DNA of 64,000 nucleotides from Limimaricola variabilis. Lineage in GTDB: Bacteria > Pseudomonadota > Alphaproteobacteria > Rhodobacterales > Rhodobacteraceae. This document shows positions 1 to 7,897 of the stretch, in pieces. Every line of letters begins with the position of its first letter. Position 1 is the first letter of the stretch. The translations under genes and the position numbers were made by a program. The notes beneath the pieces are model-generated. The model ran no database searches and had not been told where the DNA came from. It saw only the letters and a program-made list of their open reading frames with translations. The stretch spans positions 62,001-126,000 of the forward strand of contig NZ_JACIBX010000007.1 of NCBI RefSeq assembly GCF_014195545.1, read 5' to 3'.

Positions 1-189
1 CGGAACGCCGCGGTGAACAAGGTTGATGCCGAGGCGCGTCAGGCGATCCTCGACGCCGGCAGCGAGATCCGCGAACTGACCGAGGAGCAGCGCGCGGCCT
101 GGGTCGAGACCATGAAGCCGGTCTGGGCGCAGTTCGAGGAAGAGGTCGGCGCCGAAATGATCGAAGCCGCGCAGAACGCAAACAAGTAA
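1..189 (+). CDS. TRAP transporter solute-binding protein, C-terminal end (partial)
   Basis: The frame is open from base 1 and gives 62 residues ending AAQNANK before a TAA stop. The helical, acidic C-terminus fits the last helix of a DctP-type periplasmic binding protein, which delivers carboxylate substrates to the membrane permease. The assignment rests mainly on position: the small (DctQ) and large (DctM) permease genes follow on the same strand after an 88-bp gap, the usual dctPQM order. The start, signal peptide and ligand-binding arginine lie outside the window, so the substrate cannot be judged. Confidence 0.8.
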   Translation, partial: RNAAVNKVDAEARQAILDAGSEIRELTEEQRAAWVETMKPVWAQFEEEVGAEMIEAAQNANK

Positions 190-277
190 GCGCCACGCAC
201 GCAAAGGGGCCGGGTCGCCGCCGCGCGGCCCGGCCCCTCGCATATCCGCAACACAGCCGAATGAGGGGACAGAGGGG

Positions 278-970
278 ATGAACGCCGTCCACACCAAGCC
301 CGGCAGGGGGCGTCTGGCGCGCATCGTCGAGGAGTTCGAGGAGGGTATCATCGCCTTCCTGCTCGGCGCGATGACGCTGCTGACCTGCACCAACGTCATC
401 ATGCGCTACGGCTTCAACAGCTCGATTATCTGGAGCCTCGAGACCGTGCTGGTCCTGTTCGCCTGGCTGGTGCTGTTCGGCATCGCCTACGGCTTCAAGA
501 TCACCGCGCATCTGGGCGTGGACGCGGTCATCAACCTGCTGCCGCCGCGTGGCCGCCGGGTCGTGGCGCTGATCGCCTGCGCCGCCTCGCTGGCCTATGG
601 CATTCTGCTGCTGAAGGGGGCGTGGGACTACTGGGCGCCCTTCGCCGACCTGCCCAAGACCACCGGCACCTGGCTGCCCACCGGCTTCGACACCCAGGCG
701 CGCACCACCTCGTATTTCGAGACCGACCAGATCCCGATGTTCGACTGGCTGCGCTTCCTTGAGGGCTGGATCAACTACGACGAGCGCTATTCCAAGATGC
801 CGCGCGTCATCCCCTACCTGATCCTGCCGATCTCGGCCGTGCTGATCCTGTTCCGGCTGATCCAGGCCACGATCCGCGTCTGGAAGGGCGAATCCGACAG
901 CCTAATCGTCAGCCACGAGGCCGAAGAGGCGGTGGCCGACGCCGCGCATCTCAACCGGGAGCTCTCCTGA
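278..970 (+). CDS. dctQ: TRAP transporter small permease (DctQ family)
   Basis: This 230-residue inner-membrane protein is the small permease of a tripartite ATP-independent periplasmic transporter, which bridges the binding protein and the large permease. Four hydrophobic segments are visible, near residues 23-45, 52-76, 92-115 and 174-198. A hydrophilic loop of about 60 residues lies between the third and fourth segments, making the protein longer than minimal DctQ proteins (about 160 residues). An AGAGGGG ribosome site sits just before the ATG. The large permease gene starts two bases after this stop, so the two are translationally coupled. The substrate is probably a dicarboxylate or other organic acid, by family only. 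Confidence 0.9.
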   Translation: MNAVHTKPGRGRLARIVEEFEEGIIAFLLGAMTLLTCTNVIMRYGFNSSIIWSLETVLVLFAWLVLFGIAYGFKITAHLGVDAVINLLPPRGRRVVALIACAASLAYGILLLKGAWDYWAPFADLPKTTGTWLPTGFDTQARTTSYFETDQIPMFDWLRFLEGWINYDERYSKMPRVIPYLILPISAVLILFRLIQATIRVWKGESDSLIVSHEAEEAVADAAHLNRELS

Positions 971-972
971 CC

Positions 973-2400
973 ATGGAAGTCGCGCTTCTCTTTCTCATGA
1001 TCGTCGGGCTGCTGCTGATCGGCGTGCCGATCGCCATCGCGCTCGGCCTGTCCTCGATCGTGTTCCAGCTCCTGTTTTCCGAGACCTCGCTGGCCTCGAT
1101 CGCGCAGTCGCTCTACCAGGCGATGGCCGGGCATCCCTCGCTGCTGGCGATCCCGTTCTTCATCCTCGCCTCGTCCTTCATGTCGACGGGCGGCGTGGCG
1201 CAGCGGATCATCCGCTTCGCGATCGCCTGCGTAGGCCACTTCAAGGGCGGCCTCGCCATCGCCGGCGTGCTCGCCTGCATGATGTTCGCGGCGCTTTCGG
1301 GCTCATCGCCCGCCACGGTGGTCGCGATCGGCTCGATCGTCATCGCGGCGATGCGGCAGGTGGGCTACACCCGTGACTTCGCCGCCGGTGTCATTTGCAA
1401 CGCCGGCACGCTGGGCATCCTGATCCCGCCCTCGATCGTGATGGTCGTCTATGCCTCGGCCACCGACGTCTCGGTCGGGCGGATGTTCCTCGCGGGCGTC
1501 ATCCCCGGCATCCTCGCCGGCGTCATGCTGATGATCACCATCTACGTGATGGCCCGGATCAAGGACATGCCGGCGGGTGACTGGCTCGGCTGGGGCGAGA
1601 TCTGGGCCAGCTTCCGCGATGCGTTCTGGGGGCTGTTCCTGATCGCGATCATCATGGGCGGCATCTACGGCCACCCCTGGGTCGACTTCTCGGGCGGTTT
1701 CCCGATCACCTGGGCGCCCGGCGCCTTCACCCCGACCGAAGCCGCCGCCGTCGCCGCCGTCTACGCCTTCCTCGTCGCCACCTTCGTCTATCGCGACATG
1801 GGGCCGCTGGCGGCGCGCGAGCCGGGCGGACGCCCGACGCCGCTCTACCGCGCGCCCTGGGCGCTGGTTACCGGCTTCGTGCATCGCGACACCCGCAAGA
1901 CGCTGTTCGAGGGCGGCAAGCTTACCATCGTGCTGATGTTCATCATCGCCAACGCGCTGATCCTCAAGCACGTGCTGACCGACGAGCAGATCCCGCAGCA
2001 CATCGCCAATGCGATGCTGGGCGCCGGCCTCGGCCCGATCACCTTCCTGATCGTCGTCAACGTGATCCTGCTGATCGGCGGCCAGTTCATGGAGCCCTCG
2101 GGCCTTCTGGTGATCGTCGCGCCGCTGGTGTTCCCGATCGCGATCCAGCTCGGCATCGACCCGATCCATCTCGGGATCATCATGGTGGTCAACATGGAGA
2201 TCGGCATGATCACCCCGCCGGTGGGCCTCAACCTCTTCGTCACCTCGGGCGTGGCGGGGATGTCGGTGATGGGCGTGGTGCGTGCGGCACTGCCGTTCCT
2301 CGCCGTGCTCGGCGTGTTCCTGATCATCGTCACTTACGTGCCGTGGATCTCGACCGCGCTGCCCAACGCCACGATGGGGCCGGAGATCATCGTCAACTGA
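973..2400 (+). CDS. dctM: TRAP transporter large permease (DctM family)
   Basis: This 475-residue polytopic protein is the sodium- or proton-coupled transport subunit of the TRAP system. It begins with the typical DctM hydrophobic hairpin (MEVALLFLMIVGLLLIGVP). Family segments include SGSSPATVVAIGSIV and GTLGILIPPSIVMVVYA, and near the end MITPPVGLNLFVTSGV. A hydrophilic insert near residues 275-310 makes it longer than a 425-residue DctM. The start lies two bases after the dctQ stop. A strong hairpin terminator follows 22 bases after the stop and closes the operon. Confidence 0.93.
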   Translation: MEVALLFLMIVGLLLIGVPIAIALGLSSIVFQLLFSETSLASIAQSLYQAMAGHPSLLAIPFFILASSFMSTGGVAQRIIRFAIACVGHFKGGLAIAGVLACMMFAALSGSSPATVVAIGSIVIAAMRQVGYTRDFAAGVICNAGTLGILIPPSIVMVVYASATDVSVGRMFLAGVIPGILAGVMLMITIYVMARIKDMPAGDWLGWGEIWASFRDAFWGLFLIAIIMGGIYGHPWVDFSGGFPITWAPGAFTPTEAAAVAAVYAFLVATFVYRDMGPLAAREPGGRPTPLYRAPWALVTGFVHRDTRKTLFEGGKLTIVLMFIIANALILKHVLTDEQIPQHIANAMLGAGLGPITFLIVVNVILLIGGQFMEPSGLLVIVAPLVFPIAIQLGIDPIHLGIIMVVNMEIGMITPPVGLNLFVTSGVAGMSVMGVVRAALPFLAVLGVFLIIVTYVPWISTALPNATMGPEIIVN

Positions 2401-2421
2401 CGATCCCGCCGGTACCACGCG

Positions 2422-2450
2422 AAAGGGCGCCCCTCGGGGCGCCCTTTTTT
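2422..2450. terminator. Rho-independent terminator between dctM and tpiA
   Basis: A 12-bp perfect inverted repeat (AAAGGGCGCCCC with GGGGCGCCCTTT) is followed by a run of T on the plus strand and preceded by A residues, so it can end both the dctM operon and the converging tpiA transcript. Confidence 0.85.
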
Positions 2451-2466
2451 TGCCTGCAGCCGGGGC

Positions 2467-3216
2467 TCAGAGCGAGGATTCGAGCGCCGAGACGATGGGC
2501 GAGAAATCGGTCGATTTCAGGCTCGCGCCGCCGACCAGCGCGCCGTCGACATTCTCGACGCCAAAGATCTCGGCCGCGTTGTCGGGCTTGACCGAACCGC
2601 CATAGAGCAGGCGGATGCCATCCGCTTCACCGGCGAAGCGCTCGGCGAGACCGGCGCGCAATGCGCCATGCACCTCGGCGATCTGTTCGACGCTCGGCAC
2701 CTTGCCGGTGCCGATCGCCCAGATCGGCTCGTAGGCGACGACCGTGTTCGAGGCGGTGGCACCGTCGGGCAGGGAGGCCGCGAGCTGGCGGCCGACCACG
2801 TCGAGGGTCTCGCCCGCCTCGCGCTGCTCGAGGCTTTCGCCGAGGCAGATGATCGCGGTGAGACCGGCCTTGTGCGCGGCTTCGGCCTTGGCGCGGACCA
2901 TTTCGTCGGTCTCATGGTGATCGGCGCGGCGCTCGGAATGGCCGACGATCACGTAACGGGCGCCCGCATCCTTGAGCATCTCGGCCGAGATGTCGCCGGT
3001 ATGGGCGCCGCTCTCCTCGGCGTGGCAGTCCTGGCCGCCGACCCGGATCGGCTGGCCGCCAAGCGCGAAGGCCATGCGCGAGACCAGCGTCGCGGGCGGG
3101 CAGATGACGATATCGACGCGCGGCGCCGCCCAGGCGATGCCCAGCGCCTCGATCTCCTTCAGATCGGCGTTGGTGCCGTTCATCTTCCAGTTTCCCGCGA
3201 CCAGCTTGCGACCCAT
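2467..3216 (-). CDS. tpiA: Triosephosphate isomerase
   Basis: The 249-residue enzyme interconverts dihydroxyacetone phosphate and glyceraldehyde 3-phosphate in glycolysis and gluconeogenesis. The start is set at [14 protein letters not shown], which carries the conserved N-terminal AGNWKMN with the catalytic lysine at residue 11. The frame stays open another 107 codons upstream, but that stretch has no family similarity and overlaps another gene remnant. The catalytic histidine (VGHSERR), catalytic glutamate ([10 protein letters not shown]) and phosphate-binding LLYGGSVKP are all present. The length is normal. The gene converges on dctM and shares its terminator. Confidence 0.97.
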   Translation of the reverse strand: MGRKLVAGNWKMNGTNADLKEIEALGIAWAAPRVDIVICPPATLVSRMAFALGGQPIRVGGQDCHAEESGAHTGDISAEMLKDAGARYVIVGHSERRADHHETDEMVRAKAEAAHKAGLTAIICLGESLEQREAGETLDVVGRQLAASLPDGATASNTVVAYEPIWAIGTGKVPSVEQIAEVHGALRAGLAERFAGEADGIRLLYGGSVKPDNAAEIFGVENVDGALVGGASLKSTDFSPIVSALESSL

Positions 3217-3286
3217 GTGGCGTCCTTTCATGTGTGAAGAGTTGCAGCCTGTGTAGACCGGAACGGCCGAAGTCGAAACCATCCCG

Positions 3287-3646
3287 TCAGCGCGGGCGGG
3301 CCACATGCTCCAGGTAGGCCTCGATATCACCTTCGTCGTAGCCCGACTGTCGACCGATCCGGCGCTCGCGTTCCGCCTCGAACGGCGCCATTGTCGCCGC
3401 CTCGTAGAGCTCTCGAAGCAGCGCGGCCTCGACCTCATGTCCCGGGGCGTGGACGATGCGGACAGGCATGCGGATGCCATGCTTGGCGGGTGATGCGAAA
3501 TCCAGACTGCCGAAGATGCCCTCGCTGAGGAAAACATCGAGATCGTCCGGCTAGATATCCACGAACAGCGCCAACTGCTTGGCGCCTGCGCACATCAGGG
3601 TAATCTCGCGCCCTTCATGCGGGCCGAAACCGGGCGGAAAGGTCAT
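3287..3646 (-). pseudogene. Uncharacterised 120-codon gene interrupted by one in-frame amber codon
   Basis: Reading from the ATG at 3646, the frame gives [20 protein letters not shown] and continues to residue 31. It then meets TAG (bases 3551-3553) and carries on in the same frame for 87 more sense codons, ending [11 protein letters not shown] before TGA. No frameshift is needed and composition is uniform across the stop, so a single base change probably inactivated it. The start lies seven bases after the upstream A-type carrier gene, as in an operon. I do not recognise the family. The downstream half could be translated separately from the ATG at 3469 ([12 protein letters not shown]). Confidence 0.6.
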
Positions 3647-3652
3647 GGGGGC

Positions 3653-4033
3653 TTAGCTGTTGCTGCGCTCAGCGGTCAGTTCTTCGATATCCTTGAACTT
3701 GATCGATTCGCCGCAGCCACAGGCATCCTCGACATTCGGGTTGCGGAACTTGAATCCGCTTTCGAGCAGCGACGTCTCGTAGTCGATCTCGGTGCCGAAC
3801 AGGAACATCTGCGCCATCGGTGCGATCATCACCCGTGCGCCGTCCTGCTCGACCGTCTCGTCGTTCGGATCGGCGGCGTCGACGTATTCCATGGTGTATT
3901 CCATGCCCGCACAGCCGCCCTTCTTGAGCCCGATGCGCAGGCCCGCGTGTCCGCCCTTCTCCATGAGACGGGCGATCTGCCGCGCGGCGGCAGGGGAGAG
4001 GCGAACGGCCGGTTTGCCGGGGATCGAGAACAT
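3653..4033 (-). CDS. A-type Fe-S cluster carrier (IscA/SufA/ErpA family, HesB domain)
   Basis: This 126-residue cytosolic protein carries or delivers Fe-S clusters to target apoproteins. The three ligand cysteines of the family are visible: C41 in KKGGCAGMEY and C105/C107 in ACGCGES near the C-terminus. A 10-20 residue N-terminal extension makes it slightly longer than a typical IscA (107 residues). On this strand it lies downstream of a DUF59 SUF-associated gene and an MscS gene, suggesting the tail of a SUF-type cluster that has been separated. Sequence alone does not settle sufA against erpA. Confidence 0.92.
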   Translation of the reverse strand: MFSIPGKPAVRLSPAAARQIARLMEKGGHAGLRIGLKKGGCAGMEYTMEYVDAADPNDETVEQDGARVMIAPMAQMFLFGTEIDYETSLLESGFKFRNPNVEDACGCGESIKFKDIEELTAERSNS

Positions 4034-4099
4034 GAAAGCCTCCTGTTGCGGCGCCCCCTCTACATAGGAGTGTGTCGGGCGCGGCTCAAGCCGATGCCG

Positions 4100-5743
4100 T
4101 CAGGCGGCCTCGGCCGGGTTGACCTGCGGGAAGACCGCATACCCCTCGGCGGCGCGCTGGCGCGCCTTCTCGAGCAGCGCCTCGCGCACCACGCAGGACA
4201 TCGTCCAGGCTGTGTCGGCCCGGGCGCAGGCGAGGCAGAACCAGACCTCCTGCCCGAACACGTCCTGATCGGCGACCATGACATAGCTCTCCTCGGGCGG
4301 CTGCACCTCGTCCTCGTCCTGCTCGGCGATGATCTCGAAGAACGCCTCGCGCAGCGGCTGGACCTCGGCGTCATGGGCGAGCCTGACCTTGATCACCCGG
4401 ACCATCGAGGGCGTGCGCATGGTCCAGTTCTCGAACGGCTCCGCCACGAATTCCGACACCGGCACCACCAGCCGCACGCCGGTCCAGTCGAGCAGTTGGA
4501 CATAGGTGAAGTTGATCCGCTCGACGGTGACGATGTGGCCGCGATATTCGAGCTTGTCGCCGATCTTGGCGGAGCGGTTCATCGCGATCTGCAGGCTGGC
4601 GAGGATGTTACCGAGGATGTGGCGCGCGGCAAAGCCGATGAGAAGCGTCAGCGCACCCGCCGAGGCCAGCACCGACAGGCCGAGGCTGCCGAAGAGCTGC
4701 GCCTCGCGCAGCACGATGAAGCCGCCGATCAGAACGATCGCCACGATCAGCACCCGGCGCCACGCGGCGATGCGCGTCGCGATGTTGCGGCGCTGCTCCA
4801 TGCGCGGATCGGACAGTGTGTCGTCGTCGAAGGGAACGATGCGGTTCAGCACCGCATCGACGCCGTTCAGCACGAAGATCAGCGCCGCTGCGGTGAAGCC
4901 CAGCGCGATCAGTGGCGTCAGCACGGTGTTGATCCGCCCAGAGAACATGAACAGCGAATGGCTCAGCACCGCCGTCAGACCCGAGCAGGCGGCGAGGATG
5001 ATCGGCATCCGGGTGGCGCAGAGCACGTCGCGCGTGGTCCGCCGTTCGGCGCGCTGGGCGATCTTGTCCTGCAGCCGCCCGACGATCCATCCGACGACCC
5101 CGACCAGCGCCAGCATGGCGGGGAACGCCACCAGCTCCCACCATCTCAGCCCCCAGAAGGCCTGCTCGCGCCAGGTCTCGGGCATCTCCTCTTCGAAGCG
5201 GGTCGGACCATAGAGCGCGTGCAGCGCAGGAATGTTGTCCACCGTCTGGCGCGAGAAGACCCAGACCGGATCGCCGTTCTTGGGCTTGAGGCGGTTGAGG
5301 CGGATCGCCACGGCGCGTTCGTCCAGCTCGACCACGTCGATCAGGATCGAGCGCTGCGGCTGCCCCGCCACCGCGCTTTCCGAGCTAGCATTGGCGTCGA
5401 GCGCGTCGGGCCGCTCCAGCAGCGCGGTCCAGTTGATGATCGCGGTGCGGTCCAGCACCTCGACCAGATCGGCGGCGAGCCGGGCGCCACGCCTGACCTG
5501 CTCGGATGGGGGGATGCCGGTCAGATCCAGCAGATGCGCCGCGGTCTCGCGCTCGCCCGTCTCCACCAGCTCGAACAACGCCTCCATGCTGGATTGCGGC
5601 GTCGTGCGGTCGAGATCCTCCGGCGCGGGCGGCAGGCCCTGGTTCAGCGTCTCGACTTCGAAGACGGTCATGTCCTGCGCGAGCGCCGCGACCGGCAGCC
5701 AGATCAGCAGCACCAGCGCGCGAATGAGGGTCTTGAGGGGCAA
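4100..5743 (-). CDS. Mechanosensitive ion channel, MscS family, with long periplasmic N-terminal domain
   Basis: This membrane channel probably releases solutes on hypo-osmotic shock. From the TTG at 5743 it has 547 residues: a signal peptide (LIRALVLLIWLPVAALAQ), a periplasmic domain of about 180 residues, several membrane helices from about residue 210, then the MscS core. The pore-helix and beta-domain region reads GFAARHILGNILASLQIAMN, followed by KIGDKLEYRGHIVTVERINF. There is no ATG start. The TTG at 5743 has GGAG seven bases upstream and places the signal peptide correctly; another TTG ten codons upstream adds only arginine-rich residues. The gene sits between two Fe-S assembly genes. 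Confidence 0.9.
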   Translation of the reverse strand: MPLKTLIRALVLLIWLPVAALAQDMTVFEVETLNQGLPPAPEDLDRTTPQSSMEALFELVETGERETAAHLLDLTGIPPSEQVRRGARLAADLVEVLDRTAIINWTALLERPDALDANASSESAVAGQPQRSILIDVVELDERAVAIRLNRLKPKNGDPVWVFSRQTVDNIPALHALYGPTRFEEEMPETWREQAFWGLRWWELVAFPAMLALVGVVGWIVGRLQDKIAQRAERRTTRDVLCATRMPIILAACSGLTAVLSHSLFMFSGRINTVLTPLIALGFTAAALIFVLNGVDAVLNRIVPFDDDTLSDPRMEQRRNIATRIAAWRRVLIVAIVLIGGFIVLREAQLFGSLGLSVLASAGALTLLIGFAARHILGNILASLQIAMNRSAKIGDKLEYRGHIVTVERINFTYVQLLDWTGVRLVVPVSEFVAEPFENWTMRTPSMVRVIKVRLAHDAEVQPLREAFFEIIAEQDEDEVQPPEESYVMVADQDVFGQEVWFCLACARADTAWTMSCVVREALLEKARQRAAEGYAVFPQVNPAEAA

Positions 5744-5845
5744 GGCGGATCTCCGGCGATGTCGCCGACCCAACCTAGGGCGACCGCGCCGGTTCCGGCG
5801 AGCGGGTCGCGGGCGAGGGGCGGGCAGGCGGCCCGCCCGCGCCGA

Positions 5846-6202
5846 TCACATGAAGCCGAGCTCCAGCCGCGCCTCGTCGGACATCATCTCCATGCCCCAT
5901 TGCGGCTCCCAGACGAGGTCGACATCGACCTGCTTGATCCCGGGCACGGCGCCGACCGCGTCGGCGACCCAACCGGGCATCTCCCCCGCGACCGGGCAGC
6001 CCGGCGCGGTGAGCGACATCTTGATGTTTACGGCGTTCTCGTCGTCGATATGGATCGTGTAGACGAGGCCGAGATCGTAGATGTTCACTGGGATTTCGGG
6101 GTCGTAGACCGAGCGGCAGGCCTCGACCACCTGGTCGTAGAGCGCGTGATCGGTGGTGGAGGGCGCGATCAGCGGCGTGCCTTCGAGTTGGGTGTCGGGC
6201 AT
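5846..6202 (-). CDS. DUF59/MIP18-family SUF-associated Fe-S assembly protein
   Basis: This 118-residue cytosolic protein belongs to the DUF59 family that accompanies suf operons and assists Fe-S cluster maturation. It shows the family segments YDPEIPVNIYDLGLVY and, with the conserved cysteine, MSLTAPGCPVAGEMP, ending in WEPQWGMEMMSDEARLELGF. The start at 6202 is chosen because AAGGACA lies six bases before it; the frame runs 19 codons further upstream without family similarity. No sufBCDS genes are visible beside it, and an MscS gene lies between it and the A-type carrier. Confidence 0.88.
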   Translation of the reverse strand: MPDTQLEGTPLIAPSTTDHALYDQVVEACRSVYDPEIPVNIYDLGLVYTIHIDDENAVNIKMSLTAPGCPVAGEMPGWVADAVGAVPGIKQVDVDLVWEPQWGMEMMSDEARLELGFM

Positions 6203-6404
6203 GGGCTGTCCTTGGTCTGGAACGGGGGCGCGCGACGGCGCCGATACCTGAGCGATCATATAGGAAAAGCGGGGGGCGGGGTAAAGGGTGGGAGCTGTAC
6301 CCGCTCCTGCTACGGCCAGCGGGTCCGTTTGACGAAAGGGGCAGTCGCCCGAGGGAAGGCATCGCCCCGTTGCAAACGCGGCCCTACCGGAGCCCTCCGG
6401 CTCC

Positions 6405-6827
6405 TCAGCCGACTCGGCGGCCCTCGGCGTCGATCACCAGCGTGCCGTCCTCCTTGGCCAGCGGGCCGGGCGGCATCGCGTCCAGAAGATCGAGCACCGC
6501 CTCGGAAGGCCGGCACAGCCGCACCCCCTTGGGCGAGGCGACGATCGGGCGGTTCACCAGCACAGGATGCGCGATCATGGCCTCGATCAGCGTCTCATCG
6601 CTCACCCCTTCGTCAAGCAGGCCAAGCTCGGCGGCGGGCGACTTCGAGGTCCGCAGCGCCGCGCGCGGGGTGAGGTCGGCCGCGGCGAACAGCGCCAGCA
6701 GTTGCGGCCGGGTCCATCCGGTCTCGAGATACTCGATCACCACCGGCTCGGTCCCCGAGGCGCGGATCAGTTCCAGCACGTTGCGCGAGGTGCCGCAGGC
6801 GGGGTTGTGGTGAATGACGATGCTCAT
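6405..6827 (-). CDS. arsC: Arsenate reductase, glutaredoxin-coupled ArsC type
   Basis: The 140-residue enzyme reduces arsenate to arsenite using glutathione and glutaredoxin. The active-site cysteine is C11 in HHNPACGTSRN, and the family segment SPAAELGL and the anion-binding arginines (LVNRPIV and GVRLCRP) follow. It is the last gene of a three-gene arsenic operon: its ATG overlaps the TGA of the aquaporin gene (ATGA), which implies translational coupling. The arsenite produced would leave through the upstream channel. The length is normal for the family. Confidence 0.95.
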   Translation of the reverse strand: MSIVIHHNPACGTSRNVLELIRASGTEPVVIEYLETGWTRPQLLALFAAADLTPRAALRTSKSPAAELGLLDEGVSDETLIEAMIAHPVLVNRPIVASPKGVRLCRPSEAVLDLLDAMPPGPLAKEDGTLVIDAEGRRVG

Positions 6828-7498
6828 GCTGTCTGTTCCTTGGGGCGTTCGGGGGTGAAAAGCCACGCCGCCACCGCCACGCCGATCAGCGCGCCGGCGA
6901 ACTGGGCGGTCACGAAGCCGGGCAGGTCGAAGGGCCGGATGCCCGAGAAGGTGTCGGTGAAGCTGCGCGCGATGGCGACGGCGGGGTTGGCAAAGCTGGT
7001 GGAGGCGGTGAACCAGTAGGCCGCGGTGATGTAGAGGCCGACCAGCCACGGGATCGCGGCGGGGGCCTGGCGGATCCCGGCGAAGATGGTGAAGACCAAA
7101 CCGAAAGTGGCGACCACCTCGGCCAGCCATTGCGGCCCGCCGGTGCGGATCTTGGTCGCGGTCTGCAGCATCGGCAGATCGAACATGCCATGCGCCAGTG
7201 CGGCCCCGGCGATGCCTCCCGCGATCTGCGCGAGGATATAGGGCGCGACCTCGCCCCAGGGAGCCTGGCGCCGGACGGCAAAGGCCAGCGTCACGGCCGG
7301 GTTGAAATGCGCGCCCGAGACCGGGCCGAGAATGGTGATCAGCACGACGAGGATCGCGCCAGTGGGCAGCGTGTTGCCCAGGAGCGCCAGCGCGACGTCG
7401 CCGGTCAGGCTCTCGGCCATGATCCCCGATCCGATCACCGTGCAGACCAGAAGCCCGGTGCCCAGCGCTTCGGCAAAGAGGCGACGTGACAGGCTCAT
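6824..7498 (-). CDS. Aquaporin/aquaglyceroporin of the arsenic operon (AqpS-like)
   Basis: This 224-residue MIP-family channel has six membrane segments and the two half-helix motifs GAHFNPAVT and SFANPAVA. It lies between arsR and arsC with four-base overlaps on both sides. The same order is known in the Sinorhizobium meliloti ars operon, where AqpS lets arsenite made by ArsC leave down its gradient and replaces an ArsB pump. The start at 7498 ([13 protein letters not shown]) is preferred because it overlaps the arsR stop. Arsenite selectivity is inferred from context, not visible in the pore residues. Confidence 0.9.
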   Translation of the reverse strand: MSLSRRLFAEALGTGLLVCTVIGSGIMAESLTGDVALALLGNTLPTGAILVVLITILGPVSGAHFNPAVTLAFAVRRQAPWGEVAPYILAQIAGGIAGAALAHGMFDLPMLQTATKIRTGGPQWLAEVVATFGLVFTIFAGIRQAPAAIPWLVGLYITAAYWFTASTSFANPAVAIARSFTDTFSGIRPFDLPGFVTAQFAGALIGVAVAAWLFTPERPKEQTA

Positions 7499-7815
7499 GC
7501 GCAGTCTCCCAGGGAGCGACACAGGTCCGGCCGGCCGCCGCAGCAATCCTCGATCAGGAAATCCACCAGCGCACCGACCCGGCCCATCGCCGCGAAGTAG
7601 CGGATCGAGCGCCCCTCGCGGCGGCTTTCGACCAGCCCAGCGGCGTGCAGCACCGAGAGATTGGCCGACATGGTGTTCTGCCGCGCGCCCAGCGCTTCGG
7701 CGATCTCGCCCGCGGCCATGCCCTCCGGGCCCGCCTTGACCAGAAGGCGGAAGGCGTCGAGCCGCGACGGCTGGGCGAGGGCGGAGAAGGCCGCGATGGC
7801 ATCTGTTTGTTCCAT
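7495..7815 (-). CDS. arsR: ArsR-family arsenite-responsive repressor
   Basis: This 106-residue winged-helix regulator has the ArsR recognition region [19 protein letters not shown] and wing [13 protein letters not shown]. The classical ELCVCDL site in the DNA-binding helix is absent. Instead, cysteines cluster at the C-terminus (C91, C92, C99, C105 in [18 protein letters not shown]), like the C-terminal arsenite site of Acidithiobacillus ferrooxidans ArsR. It is first in the arsR-aquaporin-arsC operon and probably represses its own promoter. Its TGA overlaps the aquaporin ATG. Confidence 0.93.
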   Translation of the reverse strand: MEQTDAIAAFSALAQPSRLDAFRLLVKAGPEGMAAGEIAEALGARQNTMSANLSVLHAAGLVESRREGRSIRYFAAMGRVGALVDFLIEDCCGGRPDLCRSLGDCA

Positions 7816-7822
7816 GTATCTC

Positions 7823-7851
7823 GAATTATCGATGCAAGCTGTGGGGGTCAA
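7823..7851 (-). promoter_or_regulatory. Predicted arsR operon promoter and overlapping dyad
   Basis: On the minus strand, TTGACC (7846-7851) and TAATTC (7823-7828) are separated by 17 bp. The -10 element overlaps a dyad ATCGATAATTCGAGAT that could be the ArsR operator. Only seven bases separate the -10 element from the arsR ATG, so the transcript would be almost leaderless. Prediction from sequence only. Confidence 0.5.
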
Positions 7852-7897
7852 GCCTTGGCGATTGCGCCACGCCGCGGCGCGCGCTATCGCCAGCGCC

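Noticed and set aside
3617-6673. Plus-strand open frame of about 1018 codons opposite the Fe-S carrier, mscS and DUF59 genes.
   Set aside because: The antisense translation is His/Arg/Asp-rich low-complexity sequence with no domain. The four minus-strand features beneath it have clear family motifs. High GC keeps antisense frames open.
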